In this document: piece after piece, positions 23,226 to 37,956 of the stretch
How positions within the stretch are numbered: the first letter of the stretch is position 1
How the letters are laid out: every line of letters begins with the position of its first letter
Assembly (NCBI GenBank): GCA_002105175.1
Contig: MCGE01000004.1
Span: 1,922,001-1,986,000, forward strand
Reading direction: 5' to 3'
Source of the DNA: Absidia repens
Taxonomy: Eukaryota; Mucoromycota; Mucoromycetes; Mucorales; Cunninghamellaceae
Length of the DNA: 64,000 nucleotides
Notes under the pieces: generated by a model
What the model saw: only the letters and a program-made list of their open reading frames with translations
Database searches by the model: none
Told to the model about the DNA's origin: nothing
Made by a program: the position numbers and the translations under genes

Positions 23226-24250
23226 AAATCCCGCTCACGTGAAGTTTTATTTACTCCCAAATTTCATATTGCTTTCCTCTTTCTCTTTTTTCCCTTTTCC
23301 GTTTTTCCTTTCCTTTTTCTTCATCATTCAACTTCATTGAGGCTATGTTGGACTTCGATTAGTACAAGAACTAGTTTAGAAGGGGTTTCAGCTCAGGGAT
23401 TACAAGATGCATGGGGAAACCCTTTCATTTTGGACCTCATCTGGCAAAATTTAACCATAGTTTCTTATCTACATCTGAATAAAAATTTTTACATGCTCTT
23501 ATGAAACATGCCCCAATAATTTCTCTCATGTCTTGCGTAATAGATCCCTTTTTACCATAGCCGACTTAAACCTCTTGTTATACATTAATAAAAGATATTC
23601 TTTTATTGTCTTTTCCATGTCATATACAGCACATGAAGACTTTTTTACAAACTACCTCTTTAGATTAACGACTTCCTCCTGCCACGCACAAACATTTGAA
23701 TTCATTTTCACAAACTGTCTCTTTCGATTAGTGTTCAGCATGCTTCAGCTCTCCTAATAGTTTCCTCATGATACCTCCATTAGATCCCGATTTACAATAT
23801 ACCCCGTGCTTGTAGACGTTTATTTACGCAGTACGATTCAATCAAATATGCTTTTTTGCTACTCAGTCTTTGACCCATCAGATAGTGAGAAATGCCATTA
23901 CTACAGTTGCTTTGTGAGTGTCCTTCCAAACATCTGCTCTTTAGCTCACCCACCATGTCCATTCCCCCCCCCTCCCGGAGTAACCGTGACTAGTTTGCAG
24001 TCTTATATCATTTAATGTCAGTGGGGAGCCTATTCCCGCTTCACCATTCATATCAATGAATTAAGTCCGTACCGTCAATATAGTCACCGCTGTAAAGCAT
24101 TTCCCCTCTGCTTTCTGTTTAACCAGTGACCACCAATTTCCCCTCCCCCTAGATCCCAAACCACCGTTTCACAGTATAAGGTCATGTGGTATAAAACATG
24201 GTTCTATTCCTGCTCTTCCATTCATATTTATCAACCTAGACCTTATAGCC
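23226..24250 (+). repeat. Dispersed element, copy 2
   Basis: Same family as copy 1. It starts at AAATCCCGCTCACGTGAAG and TATTTACTCCC, then a CT tract, CATCATTCAACTTCATTGAG, and the core at 23378-23435 (GAAGGGGTTTCAGCTCAGGG, TACAAGATGCATGGGGAAAC). The tail, including TACCATAGCC and CTTTGTGAGTGTCC, resembles that of copy 5 for several hundred bases. The shared short frame is open in the core here. Confidence 0.75.
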
Positions 24251-24570
24251 AGAGTTGCCTCCACTAGATTGGACATACGGTATATATCCAGTTCATTACT
24301 TTATTGCCCAAGGATAATAAAAATCATAAAATCTACCAAAATGCAATGACGAAGATGTCTAACATCTTCCTGTCAAACCCGCATTTAAAAAAAAAGAAAA
24401 GAAAAAAAAAAGTGATTCCAACTCCCTCATGATACACAGTAATCGGATATTTCTCAAAGCTCCAGCGGAGCACCAGTGCATTTATTAGACTAACGAATTA
24501 CTAATAATAATAAAACTACAAATTGAATACTATAAACTAACTAACAAGTCTATGCAAACTATGAACTATT
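24251..24570. other. Intergenic, 3' flank of HIS2
   Basis: AT-rich with an imperfect A-rich run near 24388-24412. No gene recognised. Confidence 0.45.
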
Positions 24571-25653
24571 CTACAAAGTATCTTTTGATTTGACCTTGGA
24601 CCAAAATGGATCATTCAAAATATCATCTGCCTCCTTCGTAACCAATTGGCCATTTTCCAAAGTCAAATAATGAATTGTGTTAATCTGAAGTTCTTTCATG
24701 TAGTCAAAGAGTTTGTTGTAATGCATCCCAACATCATCTGGTCCATGACAGTCGTCTGATAGAGTGAGTTTACCTCCTTTTGCCAAAATCATCTATCCAA
24801 TAAATAAGAATTACAAATCAACTCTTTTTTTTTTTTTTTTTTTTTTTTTTGCTAAAAATTACCTGAATCACATCACGTTGTGGATATGCGTCCTTCAGAC
24901 CTTTTTCCAGGCCCGAGAATTGATTTCAAAGAGACCACCGTAAGAAATGATCAGATCAATATTTCGTTCCATCTTTTGCCAAAGTGGTGAAGTAGAAGTG
25001 GAGAGCGCCATTGTCAAAGAAGAGGGTTGATCTTTGTCTTGGGGTGCAAAAATACGAATCAAGTCAAAATGGCCCACCACCTGTGGTCGTACAGTTTGCA
25101 ACATCTGCCAATGTTCATCATAATAAGCTTCAAAGAACGACACATAATCGCCCTTGGCCACTGTGGTTAATGCATGTTGATAGAGTTCAGTGGAATAATC
25201 AATAGGAATCCCGCCTACATGATGAAGAGAACCCACGACATAATCCAGTTGCCAGTTTTTCTTCAGTGTTTCTACATGGCTTGAGTAGTCAGGGTGAATG
25301 TATTCGATTTCGCTGCCAATCAAAAGTTCAATGTCATTGCTGTATTTGACCTTGAGTCGATGCGCTTCCTTCACAAAGTCATCGAATATGGTGATCATGG
25401 TGTCTGGTGTACAGTTTGCCTATTTCGAAGAAAAAGACGGATTAACTGGTCTGCACCCCCCCCCTCGTGTGTATTTTATGGTACTTACTTCTAGTTCTTC
25501 AGGGTATAATTCGGTTGTGTCAAACCGTGGCATATGTTCAGTCAATCCATATATTTTGAATTCCTTTTTAATAGCTTGCTGTACAACTTGTTCCAGTTCA
25601 CCGTAGCCGTGATGACAGAATTGACCAGAATGGCTGTGATACGAGAAAGGCAT
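24571..25653 (-). CDS. HIS2: Histidinol-phosphatase (PHP type), with an apparent 1-nt frameshift
   Basis: Hydrolyses L-histidinol phosphate to histidinol, the eighth step of histidine synthesis. Exons (minus): 25653-25489, 25419-24863, 24792-24571. The PHP metal-binding motifs are present: HSHSGQFCHHG near residue 6, GLTEHMPR, GSEIEYIHPD, GSLHHVGG, GHFDLI and the late SDDCHG. Start MPFSYHSHSG is typical of the family. The middle exon is 557 nt where 558 is required. The frame breaks inside an A5 run (INSRAWKK, position about 24900); one more A restores GLKDAYPQRDVIQ and gives 314 residues. That could be an assembly error in a homopolymer or a real disabling mutation. The gene is divergent from DAHP synthase with a 221-bp shared promoter. 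Confidence 0.88.
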
Positions 25654-25748
25654 GTCAAAAAAAAAATATATAAAAAACACGAAAGAAAAGGAGTTTGAAG
25701 ATTGGTCAAATGCCGAGAAAAAAAAAAAAAAAAGAATATGATGGCCAA

Positions 25749-25756
25749 TGAGTCAT
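25749..25756. promoter_or_regulatory. Gcn4/CPC1-type bZIP site (TGAGTCAT) in the HIS2-DAHP synthase promoter
   Basis: A TGAGTCAT octamer, matching the general amino-acid-control consensus TGASTCA, lies between the two start codons, 96 bases from the HIS2 ATG and 119 bases from the DAHP synthase ATG. Both genes encode amino-acid biosynthetic enzymes normally under this control in fungi. Function is inferred. Confidence 0.6.
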
Positions 25757-25874
25757 GGAAATTTAACACCCGCATTAAATTGACGACTTTTGAGAGGAGG
25801 ATCAAGCTTGACTTGCTTTGTTTCTCTTTTTCCCCTCTTTTTTATTTTGTCTCCAACACATATTCCAATAAGCC

Positions 25875-27550
<1,676 letters not shown>

Positions 27551-27850
27551 AATAGACCATCCCCTCCCCGATACACTTATCACTTCTTTTCATTTACGTA
27601 TACATAGTTTGTTTATTCATTCACTTATATATTAAAACTTATTTATCACCATATATTCTTCAAATAAAAAATTATAATATGCGTTGGCCAAACGAAGATG
27701 AAATTTTTTATTCCCCGCCCAGCTTTTTCTATTTCGATGACGCTTGTTTTTTATTATTTGTCTTTTTTTTTTTCCATTCTTCTTTTTTTTTTATCAACCT
27801 TTTCTGATCAAGTACGGCGACACTATCTTCTTAGCAATACACATCTTATC

Positions 27851-30800
27851 ATGGCCGAGAATATCGCCAAACAAAGTCAATATCAATACGCAGCAAATGC
27901 TAGTTTGGTTCTTCAGGCTGATCGAAGTGGATTACCTAGGCGTGATCAAGAACCTACTGGTGAACCTGAAACATTGTGGGGCAAGATCGATCCCAAATCT
28001 TTTGGCTCAAGGGCGGAACGCGAAGCACCCAAAGACATTGAGGAAAAGAAGAAGAAGGCGGCCAAGCGATCTGAAGACTCTACAGAAAAACAGCGACGAC
28101 GAAAGGAAGAACACGCCTTCAACAAAGCGTACGGATACTCATCTGTGTTATCAGCTACTGAAGATTGGGAAGGACTGAATTATCGACCTCGCACCAAGGA
28201 AACTCGTGAAGCCTACGAACATATCCTTTCCTTCGTCTATTCTCATCTTGGTGATCAAGCCCGTGATGTCATTCGTAGCGCTTCTGATGATGTTTTGGAA
28301 ACCCTCAAGACTGACTCCCTTAAGGACTTTGACAAGAAGCGCGAAATTGAATCGGTGATTGGTCCTATTGAATCCGACCGTTTTGCGCAACTGGTGAATT
28401 TGTCCAAGAAAATCACTGACTACTCTGCCGATGGGAATGCTATGGATGTGGATGAACACGGTGGCAAAGCTGGCGAAATTGACGACGAACTTGGTGTGGC
28501 AGTTGTCTTTGATGAAGAAGAAGAAGAAGAAGAGGAACAAGACGATCAATACGAAATCAAGGACGACGACGACAATGAGGAAGAATACGATGACGACAAC
28601 AACGAAAATCAGCAACTGAATGCCGGCGCTTACGAAGACGACACAATGGCGGGTGAAGAGTCTCCTGACGAAGAAGAAGGATTCAAGACTGTTTTACCTG
28701 GGGAATCCGAACGCAAAAAGAAGGCCAAGCTTGGAAAGACGCAATCTTCTCCTGATTATGTTGCTCCACACGATGTTGACGCTTTCTGGTTACAACGACA
28801 CATCGCCACATACTATTCTGATCCTCATGAAGCACAAGACAAAACAATCAAGGCATTCGATATCTTGGGGGCTGAAGCTATTAGTGTCCGTGATTGTGAA
28901 AACGAACTGATGGGACTCTTTGATTATGACAAATTCGACCTGGTCCGTATTTTGATCAAGAACAGGGATACTATACATTGGTGTACACGTCTTGCAAGAG
29001 TGACTGGTGATGACAAGGCTGCGGTGGAAAAGGAAATTCAGCAAAAAGGTCTTGGTTGGATTTTGCGTGATCTCAGTGGTGATCGTGGTGCCCGAAAAGG
29101 TGGAAATAATATGGACATTGATCAACAAGGTAACATATACATACAGAGATCATTTATCAAATGAACCACGTTGCTAACCTTATATTTTTCGCTATTGCCT
29201 TCTTTCTTCTTTTAGGGAAATTTGCTACAACAGGTGGACAAAGTGAAATGGATATTGATAAGAATGGATTGTCAGCTGGTGAAGGTAAATCATAGAATAG
29301 AAACCAACGTGATACATGAGAAAAACAGTAATACTAATGAATCCATTGTTTTGACTTCTTCACTAACTTAGGGCGCAGTCGAACTCAAGTTCCTACAACA
29401 GCTACTATTACACCTGGTACAACATTGACACCTCGACGCATTGTGGATTTAGATGATATGGCTTTTGATCAGGGGTCACATTTGATGTCAAACAAAAAGG
29501 TGAAGCTTCCTGATGGCTCATTCAAGCGGTCCAAGAAAGGGTATGAAGAAATCCATGTGCCAGCCCCAAAACCTCAAGCCTTTGGAAATGAAGAAAAACT
29601 GGTGCCTATCACCTCGATGCCTGAATGGACCCATGTTGCTTTCCCTGGTGCCAAGTCCCTGAATCGTGTGCAGAGCCGACTATATCCTACAGCTTTTGGC
29701 AATGATGAAAATGTGCTTCTGTGTGCCCCTACTGGTGCTGGTAAAACGAATGTGGCCATGTTGACTATTCTCCACGAAATCGATCGGAACCGGGATCCAG
29801 TTACTGGTACCATTGATTTGGATGCATTCAAGATTGTGTATATTGCTCCTATGAAGGCTCTTGTCCAAGAAATGGTGGGGAATTTCTCTAGTCGTCTTTC
29901 GGTGTATGGTATCAAGGTGGCAGAATTGACAGGTGATCGACAATTGACCAAGCAGCAAATCGCCGAAACTCAAATCATTGTCACCACACCAGAAAAATGG
30001 GATGTTATTACTCGCAAGGCAACGGATCGCAGCTACACAACTTTGGTACGACTGATTATTATTGATGAAATCCATTTACTTCATGATGATCGTGGACCTG
30101 TGTTGGAAAGTATTGTATCAAGAACTATTCGCAACATGGAACAAACTCAAGAATTGGTGCGTCTAGTGGGTCTGTCTGCTACGCTTCCAAACTTTGCTGA
30201 TGTAGCTGCCTTTTTACGTGTGGATCCCAAAACTGGTCTCTTCCATTTTGATAGCACTTACCGACCTTGTCCATTGAAGCAACAATTTATTGGTGTCACT
30301 GAAAAAAAGGCTATCAAGCGATTCCAAGTGTCCAACGAAGTCTGCTACGAAAAAGTGATTGAACAGATTGATCAGCGGGAAGAAAATCAAGTATTGGTGT
30401 TTGTGCATTCTCGAAAAGAAACGGCCAAGACTGCAAAGACGTTACGTGACATGGCTTTGGATCAAGATACAATTGGCCGATTTTTGAAACAAGATTCTGC
30501 AAGTCGTGAAATTCTTCAATCTGAAGCTGCTACAGTCAAGGACAGCAATCTTCAAGAACTTTTGCCATATGGTTTTGGTATCCATCATGCTGGTATGACT
30601 CGGGCGGATCGTACATTAGTGGAAGAATTATTCAATGATGGACATATCAAGGTGCTGTGCTCTACTGCTACTTTGGCCTGGGGTGTGAATTTACCTGCGC
30701 ACGCTGTCATCATCAAGGGTACGCAAATATATTCTCCTGAAAAAGGTCGCTGGGTGGAATTGTCTCCTCAAGATGTTTTGCAAATGCTTGGTCGTGCTGG

Positions 30801-33800
30801 TCGTCCTCAATATGATACATATGGTGAAGGCATTATTATCACGGCTCACTCGGAACTTCAATACTACCTCTCACTCCTCAACACGCAATTACCAATTGAA
30901 TCGCAATTTGTCAAACGATTGGCAGACAACATGAATGCTGAAATTGTCCTTGGCACTATTCGAAACCGTGATGAGGCTGTGCAATGGCTTGGTTATACTT
31001 ACCTTTATGTGCGTATGCTTCGAAATCCGGCTCTATATGGTGTTTCTGTGGATGATCTGGCGGATGATCCTTATCTCGAACAAAAGCGTGTGGATTTGGC
31101 TCACTCTGCTGCTATCTTATTGGACAAGTGCAATCTTATCAAATACGACAAAAAATCCGGTCGATTCCAAATCACTGAACTTGGTCGCATTGCCTCCCAC
31201 TATTATGTCACTCATCATTCTATGGCCACTTACAACCAACACTTGAAACCTATGATGGGTCATATCGAACTTTTCCGTGTCTTCGCATTGTCTGATGAAT
31301 TCAAGTATATCCCTGTGCGTGAAGAAGAAAAAATGGAATTGGCGAAATTACTTGAACGCGTGCCCATCCCTGTCAAGGAAAGTCTGGAGGAACCTACAGC
31401 GAAGATCAATGTGTTGCTTCAATCCTATATCTCTCAACTCAAACTGGAAGGATTCGCCTTGGTGTCTGATATGGTGTATGTTACTCAAAGTGCTGGTCGT
31501 ATTCTTCGTGCGGTGTTTGAAATTTGTATGAAACGTGGCTGGTCTCAGTTGACAAAGAAGGCATTGGATCTTTGCAAGATGGTGGAAAAGCGATCGTGGC
31601 TGTCAATGTCTCCTTTACGACAATTCAAGGGTATGCCTCAAGACTTGATTCGACGTTTGGAACGAAAGGAATTCCCTTGGGATCGTTACTTTGATTTGAA
31701 CCCTCAAGAACTTGGTGAATTGGCTGGTCAACCAAAAGCGGGGCGTATTTTGCACAAGTTTATTCATCAGTTCCCCAAGTTGGATATTCAGGCTCACGTG
31801 CAACCTATTACTCGATCTCTACTCAAGATGGAATTGACAATCACGCCGGATTTCCAATGGGATGAAAAGGTACATGGCGCTGCTGAAGCATTCTGGATCC
31901 TTGTGGAAGATGTTGATGGTGAACACATTCTGCATCATGAATACTTTGTCCTCAAGCAACGCTATGCTGAAGAAGAACATATGGTGTCATTTACTGTGCC
32001 CTTATTTGAACCTCTTCCTCCCAATTACTTTGTCACAGTGGTGGCTGATCGATGGCTCCATTCCGAAACCAAGCTTCCTGTGTCCTTCAAGCACCTCATT
32101 CTTCCCGAAAAATATGCCCCTCACACCGAACTTCATGACTTGCAACCTCTTCCTGTGTCGGCTTTACGGAATCCTCAGTATGAACAAATTTATTCTGGAT
32201 GGATGGATCACTTCAACCCTATTCAAACACAGGTATTCAATGCTCTTTACACAACGGATGAGAACACTTTTGTCGGTGCTCCTACTGGTAGCGGTAAAAC
32301 TGTTTGTGCTGAATTTGCTATCCTACGACTATGGTCTCAAAACAAAAATGGTCGATGTGTATATGTGGCTCCGTTCCAAGAATTGGTAGACCAACGTGTT
32401 TTGGACTGGCAAAAGAAGCTCCAAGGCCTTGACAAGACTGTGGTGGCATTGACTGGTGAAACTAGTGCTGATCTCAAATTATTAGAGCAGGGCGATATTG
32501 TGGTATGTACCCCTACTCAATGGGATGTGATGTCTCGACGCTGGAAGCAACGCAAGAACGTGCAAAATGTGGATCTTTTCATTACTGATGAATTGCATTT
32601 GATTGGTGGTGATCTTGGCCCTACTTATGAAGTCATCGTTTCTCGTATGCGATATATTGCCTCTCAAACACAAAATCCTATCCGTATTGTTGCCCTTAGT
32701 ACATCTTTGGCCAATGCTCGTGATGTTGGTGAATGGATTGGCACTACCTCTCACTCAACATTCAACTTCCATCCATCTGTACGTCCTGTCCCTCTTGAAA
32801 TCCATATCCAAAGCTACAATGTCCCTCACTTTGCTTCATTAATGATGGCCATGGCGAAACCTACTTATCTTGCAATTGCGGAACACTCTGAAAACAAACC
32901 TGTTATTGTCTTTGTACCCTCCAGAAAACAATGCAGACTGACAGCAGAAGACATCATTACATATTGTGTGGCGGACGACACTCCCCATCGATTTTTACAT
33001 TGCGAAGTGCAAGAAATTCAAGGAACGTTGGATCGGGTGCAAAACAAAGGACTGGCGGAAACTTTACAACACGGTATTGGATTTTATCATGAAGCTCTCT
33101 CAAAACAAGACAAGCAAATTGTGGAACAATTGTATGCATCCGGTGCTATTCAAGTGGTGATTGCTTCTCGTGATACATGTTGGGGTCTACCACTTCACTC
33201 TCATATGGTGATTGTGATGGGAACACAGTACTTTGAAGGCAAGGAACATCGGTATGCTGATTATCCCATTACTGATGTACTGCAAATGATTGGACGTGCA
33301 TGTCGACCTTTGGATGATAATACTGGGAAATGTGTGTTGATGTGTCAGGGAACAAAGAAAGAATTTTACAAGAAATTCCTTTACGAAGCTTTGCCTGTGG
33401 AATCTCATTTGGACCAACTGCTACATGACCATTTCAATGCGGAAATTGTGACCAAAACCATTGAAAATAAGCAAGATGCGGTGGATTATCTCACTTGGTC
33501 CTTCCTGTATCGTCGTATGGCGCATAACCCCAACTATTATGGCTTACAAGGAACATCACATCGACATTTATCAGACCATCTCTCTGAACTTGTGGAAAAC
33601 ACACTCAATGATCTTCAAGACACCAAATGTATTACTATTGAAGATGAAATGGATATCCATCCTCTCAATTTGGGAATGATTGCTGCTTATTACAACATCA
33701 ATTACACCACGGTCGATATGTTCAGTGTCAGCTTGAAACAGACCACCAAACTCAAGGGACTTTTAGAAATCGTGGCATCAGCAACTGAATTCGATACAAT

Positions 33801-34677
33801 TCCTATTCGACATCATGAAGAAGGGATACTCAAACGACTCTACGAAAGATTACCTGTCAAACTCGGATCACCCAAATTCAACACACCTCGCATCAAGACC
33901 AATGTTTTGTTACAAGCACATTTCTCAAGAATGCAATTACCGCCGGATCTTCACTCTGACCAAACAATGGTGGTAGGTCGTGTGATACCTTTGTTACAAG
34001 CATGTGTGGATGTTATCTCTTCCAATGGATGGTTATCGCCGGCGCTAGCAGCCATGGAATTATCACAAATGTCGGTACAAGCGATGTGGGATCGAGATTC
34101 ACCGTTGAAGCAAATTCCATACTTTACGTCTGAAGTGATCAAGCGATGCGAAGCCAAGGAAGTAGAATCTGTCTTTGACATTATGGAAATGGAAGATGAG
34201 GATCGTAATGAAGCATTACAAATGAACCAACGACAATTGGCTGAAGTGGCAAGATTTGTGAACAGGTACCCTAATGTTGAAGTTGGGTTTGAAATTGCTG
34301 ATGAAGATGATATTGCTTCTGGTAATGTGGTAAACGTCAAGGTGCAACTGGAACGCGAATGGGATGAAGATGAAGAACTGGGTCCTGTGATTGCACCCTT
34401 CTTCCCCAAAAAGAAGGATGAAGGTTGGTGGATTGTGCTTGGCGATACTGAAACAAAGACATTGCTGGCTATCAAGCGTGTGACATTACAACAAAAGCTT
34501 ACTGTCAAATTGGACTTTGTGGCACCTAAGGCTGGACACCATACTCTCAAGCTTTTCCTTATGGCTGACAGCTACAATGGATGTGATCAAGAACTGGATA
34601 TGAATCTGAAGGTGGCTGAAGGTGAATCAAGTGATGAAGAAGACGGCAGCGACGACATGGACACGGATGAAGATTAG
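27851..34677 (+). CDS. BRR2: Pre-mRNA splicing helicase Brr2 (U5 snRNP 200 kDa helicase)
   Basis: Ski2-like RNA helicase that unwinds U4/U6 during spliceosome activation. Exons 27851-29129, 29216-29284 and 29372-34677 give 2217 residues, close to yeast and human Brr2. The N-terminal region ([35 protein letters not shown]) is the typical PLUG/PWI-containing extension, with a long Glu/Asp stretch near 220-270. First cassette: APTGAGKT (about 567), DEIH (about 680), [19 protein letters not shown], then a Sec63 unit. Second cassette: APTGSGKT (about 1419), DELH (about 1521), [17 protein letters not shown], then a second Sec63 unit and an acidic tail. Only the first cassette is catalytic in known Brr2 proteins. 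The chosen ATG follows a CT leader; an in-frame ATG at 27698 would add a hydrophobic stretch and is unlikely. Confidence 0.96.
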
Positions 34678-35254
34678 TTAGCTAGTTTGGTTATTAGTAT
34701 ATATATCTATGTATGTGTAGTTTTATTTTTTATTGTTTCGTGGTATTATTTATTTTTCACTGTTGTGAACATGTTTGTAATAATAAAAAAAAAAGTTTAT
34801 TTTTTACACCTTTTTACACTCACGCTTGCACTTTGTTGAATATGAACGGTGGGAATTCATGGGAGGGGATCGATTATATTATACCTTTTTGGGAACAGAT
34901 GATCAGGTGCAATTGCAAAAGGAAAACTTTATCTTTTGAAGTTTAGTCGGAGATCTTAATAAAGTGCGTGCTATTGGGTCAACTTGGTCCATTATCTCGG
35001 GGTAAGGAAATAGATATGATATCGTCTTCTGGGAAAAATTCTATCATATCAGGAAGCGGAGTTATCGTAACCCAATGACATTCAAGCTTTAAATTTTTAT
35101 TTTTATTTTTACCTTTTCTCTTTTCTTTTCCTCTTTCTTTTTTTCTTGGACATATTTTATTTATTTATTCGTTGGGACACTTTTTATAAATTCATACATC
35201 GTTATTATACTGATACTTCAACAAACAAAATTAAACAAACATTAAAGGGACAGT
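34678..35254. other. Intergenic between BRR2 and the permease
   Basis: BRR2 poly(A) region near 34780, then the permease promoter with a CT tract at 35110-35150 and an AT-rich leader. No additional gene. Confidence 0.5.
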
Positions 35255-35852
35255 ATGAGCGAAAAAATTGAAGTTGCTGAACAGGAACATCAACATCATG
35301 AAATACATATGGGCAACGGCGGTAGCAGCAACCAAGAAAAAGTAAACGATCATGCCCATACCTCCGATTTTGAATCGTTTACCTCTGCAGAACACCGTAG
35401 TATACAACAAGGCACAAAACGGGGTTTATCAGCAAGACACATTCAAATGATTTCCCTTGGTGGATCCATTGGGTAAGTCGGGAGGAAAGTTGGAAAAAAT
35501 AATAAATGGTTTGGAGTTAACCTTTCTCTCTCTATTTCCCTATTTTTGGGTTTATAGTACAGGGTTATTCTTGAATTCAGGTCAAAACATTGCTACTGCG
35601 GGGCCCGCTGGGGCCTTAATAGCCTACGCAGTAATCGGTTTTATGGTCTTCTGCTTTATGGTATGCATGGGGGAAATGGCTACTTTCTTACCGGTATGTA
35701 TGAACTTTTATCCCCATTTTTAAACTTCCCAATGTTAGCAGATTTTTATTGACATTTTATTTTTTAGGTATCTGGCTCCTTTAATCACTATGCTACTCGG
35801 TTTGTGGATCCCGCTGTTGGATTTGCGCTAGGTTGGAATTATTGGTAGGTAC

Positions 35853-35905
<53 letters not shown>

Positions 35906-37677
35906 AAAAGATCTCAATCGGTTCTGTACTTACTTATCTTCGATTTTTTTTTACCACGTATTTTAGGTTCTCTGTAAGTTTGAAGTTTTTTTGACTGACA
36001 AAAAAGTTGGCGATGTGATACCAATATGTTGAATAATTACTAATCACCTGCTTTCTTGTTATATATATATATATTCATATATTGTATTTGCGACCTTAAA
36101 AAATCATCAGTGGGTAAGTGAAAATTAACTGAAACGCTTGATATGATCGAACCATTTGTATTTATTCGTTTTTTTTTTTATTCTATTTTTAGAGTGTGAC
36201 GATTGCTACAGAACTATCTGCTGCTGCTACTATTATCAATTGGTGGAAACCTGTGATGCCAGATGCTGCTTGGTCGGTTATTTTTTTGGTTATCATTATC
36301 GCTATTAATTTGGTGGGTGTTGGTCTTTATGGTGAATTGGAATATTGGCTTAGTATGATCAAAGTTTTGATCGTCTTGGTATTTATCATTATTGCTATCC
36401 TTGTTACTAGTGGTGCTGTTGGTGATCATGAAGTTATTGGATTCAAGTACTGGAATGATCCCGGCGCATTTGTTGGACTCGGTGCTGTTGAAACTGTATC
36501 GGTGCTTTTGTCAGCTGGTTTTTCATTCCAAGGAACAGAAATTGGTAAAAGACAATTAAGAAAAGTCGTGTGAAAAATAAATCAGGAAAACTCAAATTTT
36601 TTTTTTCTAGTTGGTGTTACTGCTGGTGAAGCCAAAAATCCCACCAAGACTATTCCTCGTGCAATTCGAACTGTCTTCGTACGTATCTTGTTTTTCTACA
36701 TTGTGACCATCTTCTTGATTGGATTATGTCTACCAAGCAACGATCCCAACCTTACAAATGAATCTGGTGATGCTGCTACTGCTTCCTTTACCTTGGTATT
36801 CAAACTTGCTGGGATCAATGCTGGGGCTGATGTAATTAATGCTGTCATTCTTACAAGTAAGAAATTAAAACGCCGCTCTGAACCATAACAATGATTGATG
36901 ATTCACACGGTGTACATCTCTATTTTTTTAGGTGTATTGTCAGCTGCCAATTCCGATCTCTATACCTGCTCTCGTACTTTGATGGCACTGGCCCGTGATG
37001 GCAATGCGCCCATGTTTCTTGCTCGCACAAATAAGTTTGGATCTCCTATGTGGGGTGTGCTGGTTTCATCCGTTGTCGGATTTGCTTGTGTCTTCGTCTC
37101 CATCTATTCTGCTAGCGTGGCTTTTACCTGGTTCTTGTCTATCACAGCTGTTACTGGCTTTATAAGTTGGGCTGGTATCAGTAAGTATGATATATCACTA
37201 CACTATCTTCACAAATACTAACTTCTTAATTGAAATTATTAGGTTTTGTGCATATTCGATTTCGTCGGGCTTATGTCAAACAAGGTCGAAGCATCGATGA
37301 TTTGCCATACAAAGCAATCTGGTATCCTTTCACTCCGCTCTTCGCTGGCACCCTTTGTGTTTTGATTATTCTTGGACAAGGTTACACATGCTTCACTCCC
37401 ACCTTCGACGTCGAGAAATTCTTCATCAACTATATCGGTACGTATATAACATCTTCCCTGTTTTCATTCCCAATGCTCACTCTTTATTTGTTTATCAGGT
37501 ATTGTTCCTTTCTGTCTGTGCTACATTATATACAAGATCGTCCGCCGCTCAAAGGTGGTTCCATTGGAAGAATGTGATTTTGATACCGGTCGTGTCACTC
37601 GTATGGATATTGAAACCGAAGATGAAGAAGATAAAAATAAGAAATGGTACAAGAAAGCCATCGATCTTGTGGCTTAA
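35255..37677 (+). CDS. Amino-acid permease of the fungal YAT family (basic amino-acid type likely)
   Basis: Proton-coupled plasma-membrane amino-acid importer. Ten exons: 35255-35472, 35558-35693, 35768-35844, 35967-35973, 36111-36113, 36193-36544, 36611-36856, 36932-37180, 37243-37437, 37499-37677; 1662 nt, 553 residues. Family motifs: GLSARHIQMISLGGSIGTGL at the first membrane helix, GPAGALIAYAVIGFMVFCFM, MGEMATFLPVSGSFNHYATR, ALGWNYWFSWSVTIATELSA, SFQGTEIVGVTAGEAKNP, SVLSAANSDLYTCSRTLMAL, WAGISFVHIRFRRAY. About twelve membrane segments with a hydrophilic His-rich N-terminus. The exons of 7 nt (GTTCTCT) and 3 nt (TGG) are required to read NYWFSWSV in frame; each has AG before and GT after. 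Lys/Arg preference is an inference from resemblance to Can1/Lyp1. Confidence 0.93.
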
Positions 37678-37956
37678 GAAATGTAGTGTAAAAATATATA
37701 TATCTTGTAGTTTAGAAAATTTTGTATTGATTTTTTTTTAACTTGTATTGTACTTTATCAAAATACCTATTTATTTTATTCAAGAAATAAAAAAAATCTA
37801 CCCTCTCTATGACTGACTGACCGCAAAACTTTTCCCCCATATGTTAAATTTAAATCCCGTTTTCTTTTCTTCCATCATTTTTTTTGGAATCAAAAATCGG
37901 TCCTCTTCCTGTTTGTTTCCTTTATTCCTTATACCCATTGTCTTTTTTTTATTAAA

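Noticed and set aside
23218..23240. GTTCAAATCCC near the start of element copy 2, resembling a tRNA B-box
   Set aside because: The match is not kept in the other five copies and no A-box or cloverleaf could be drawn, so a tRNA-derived SINE is not supported.
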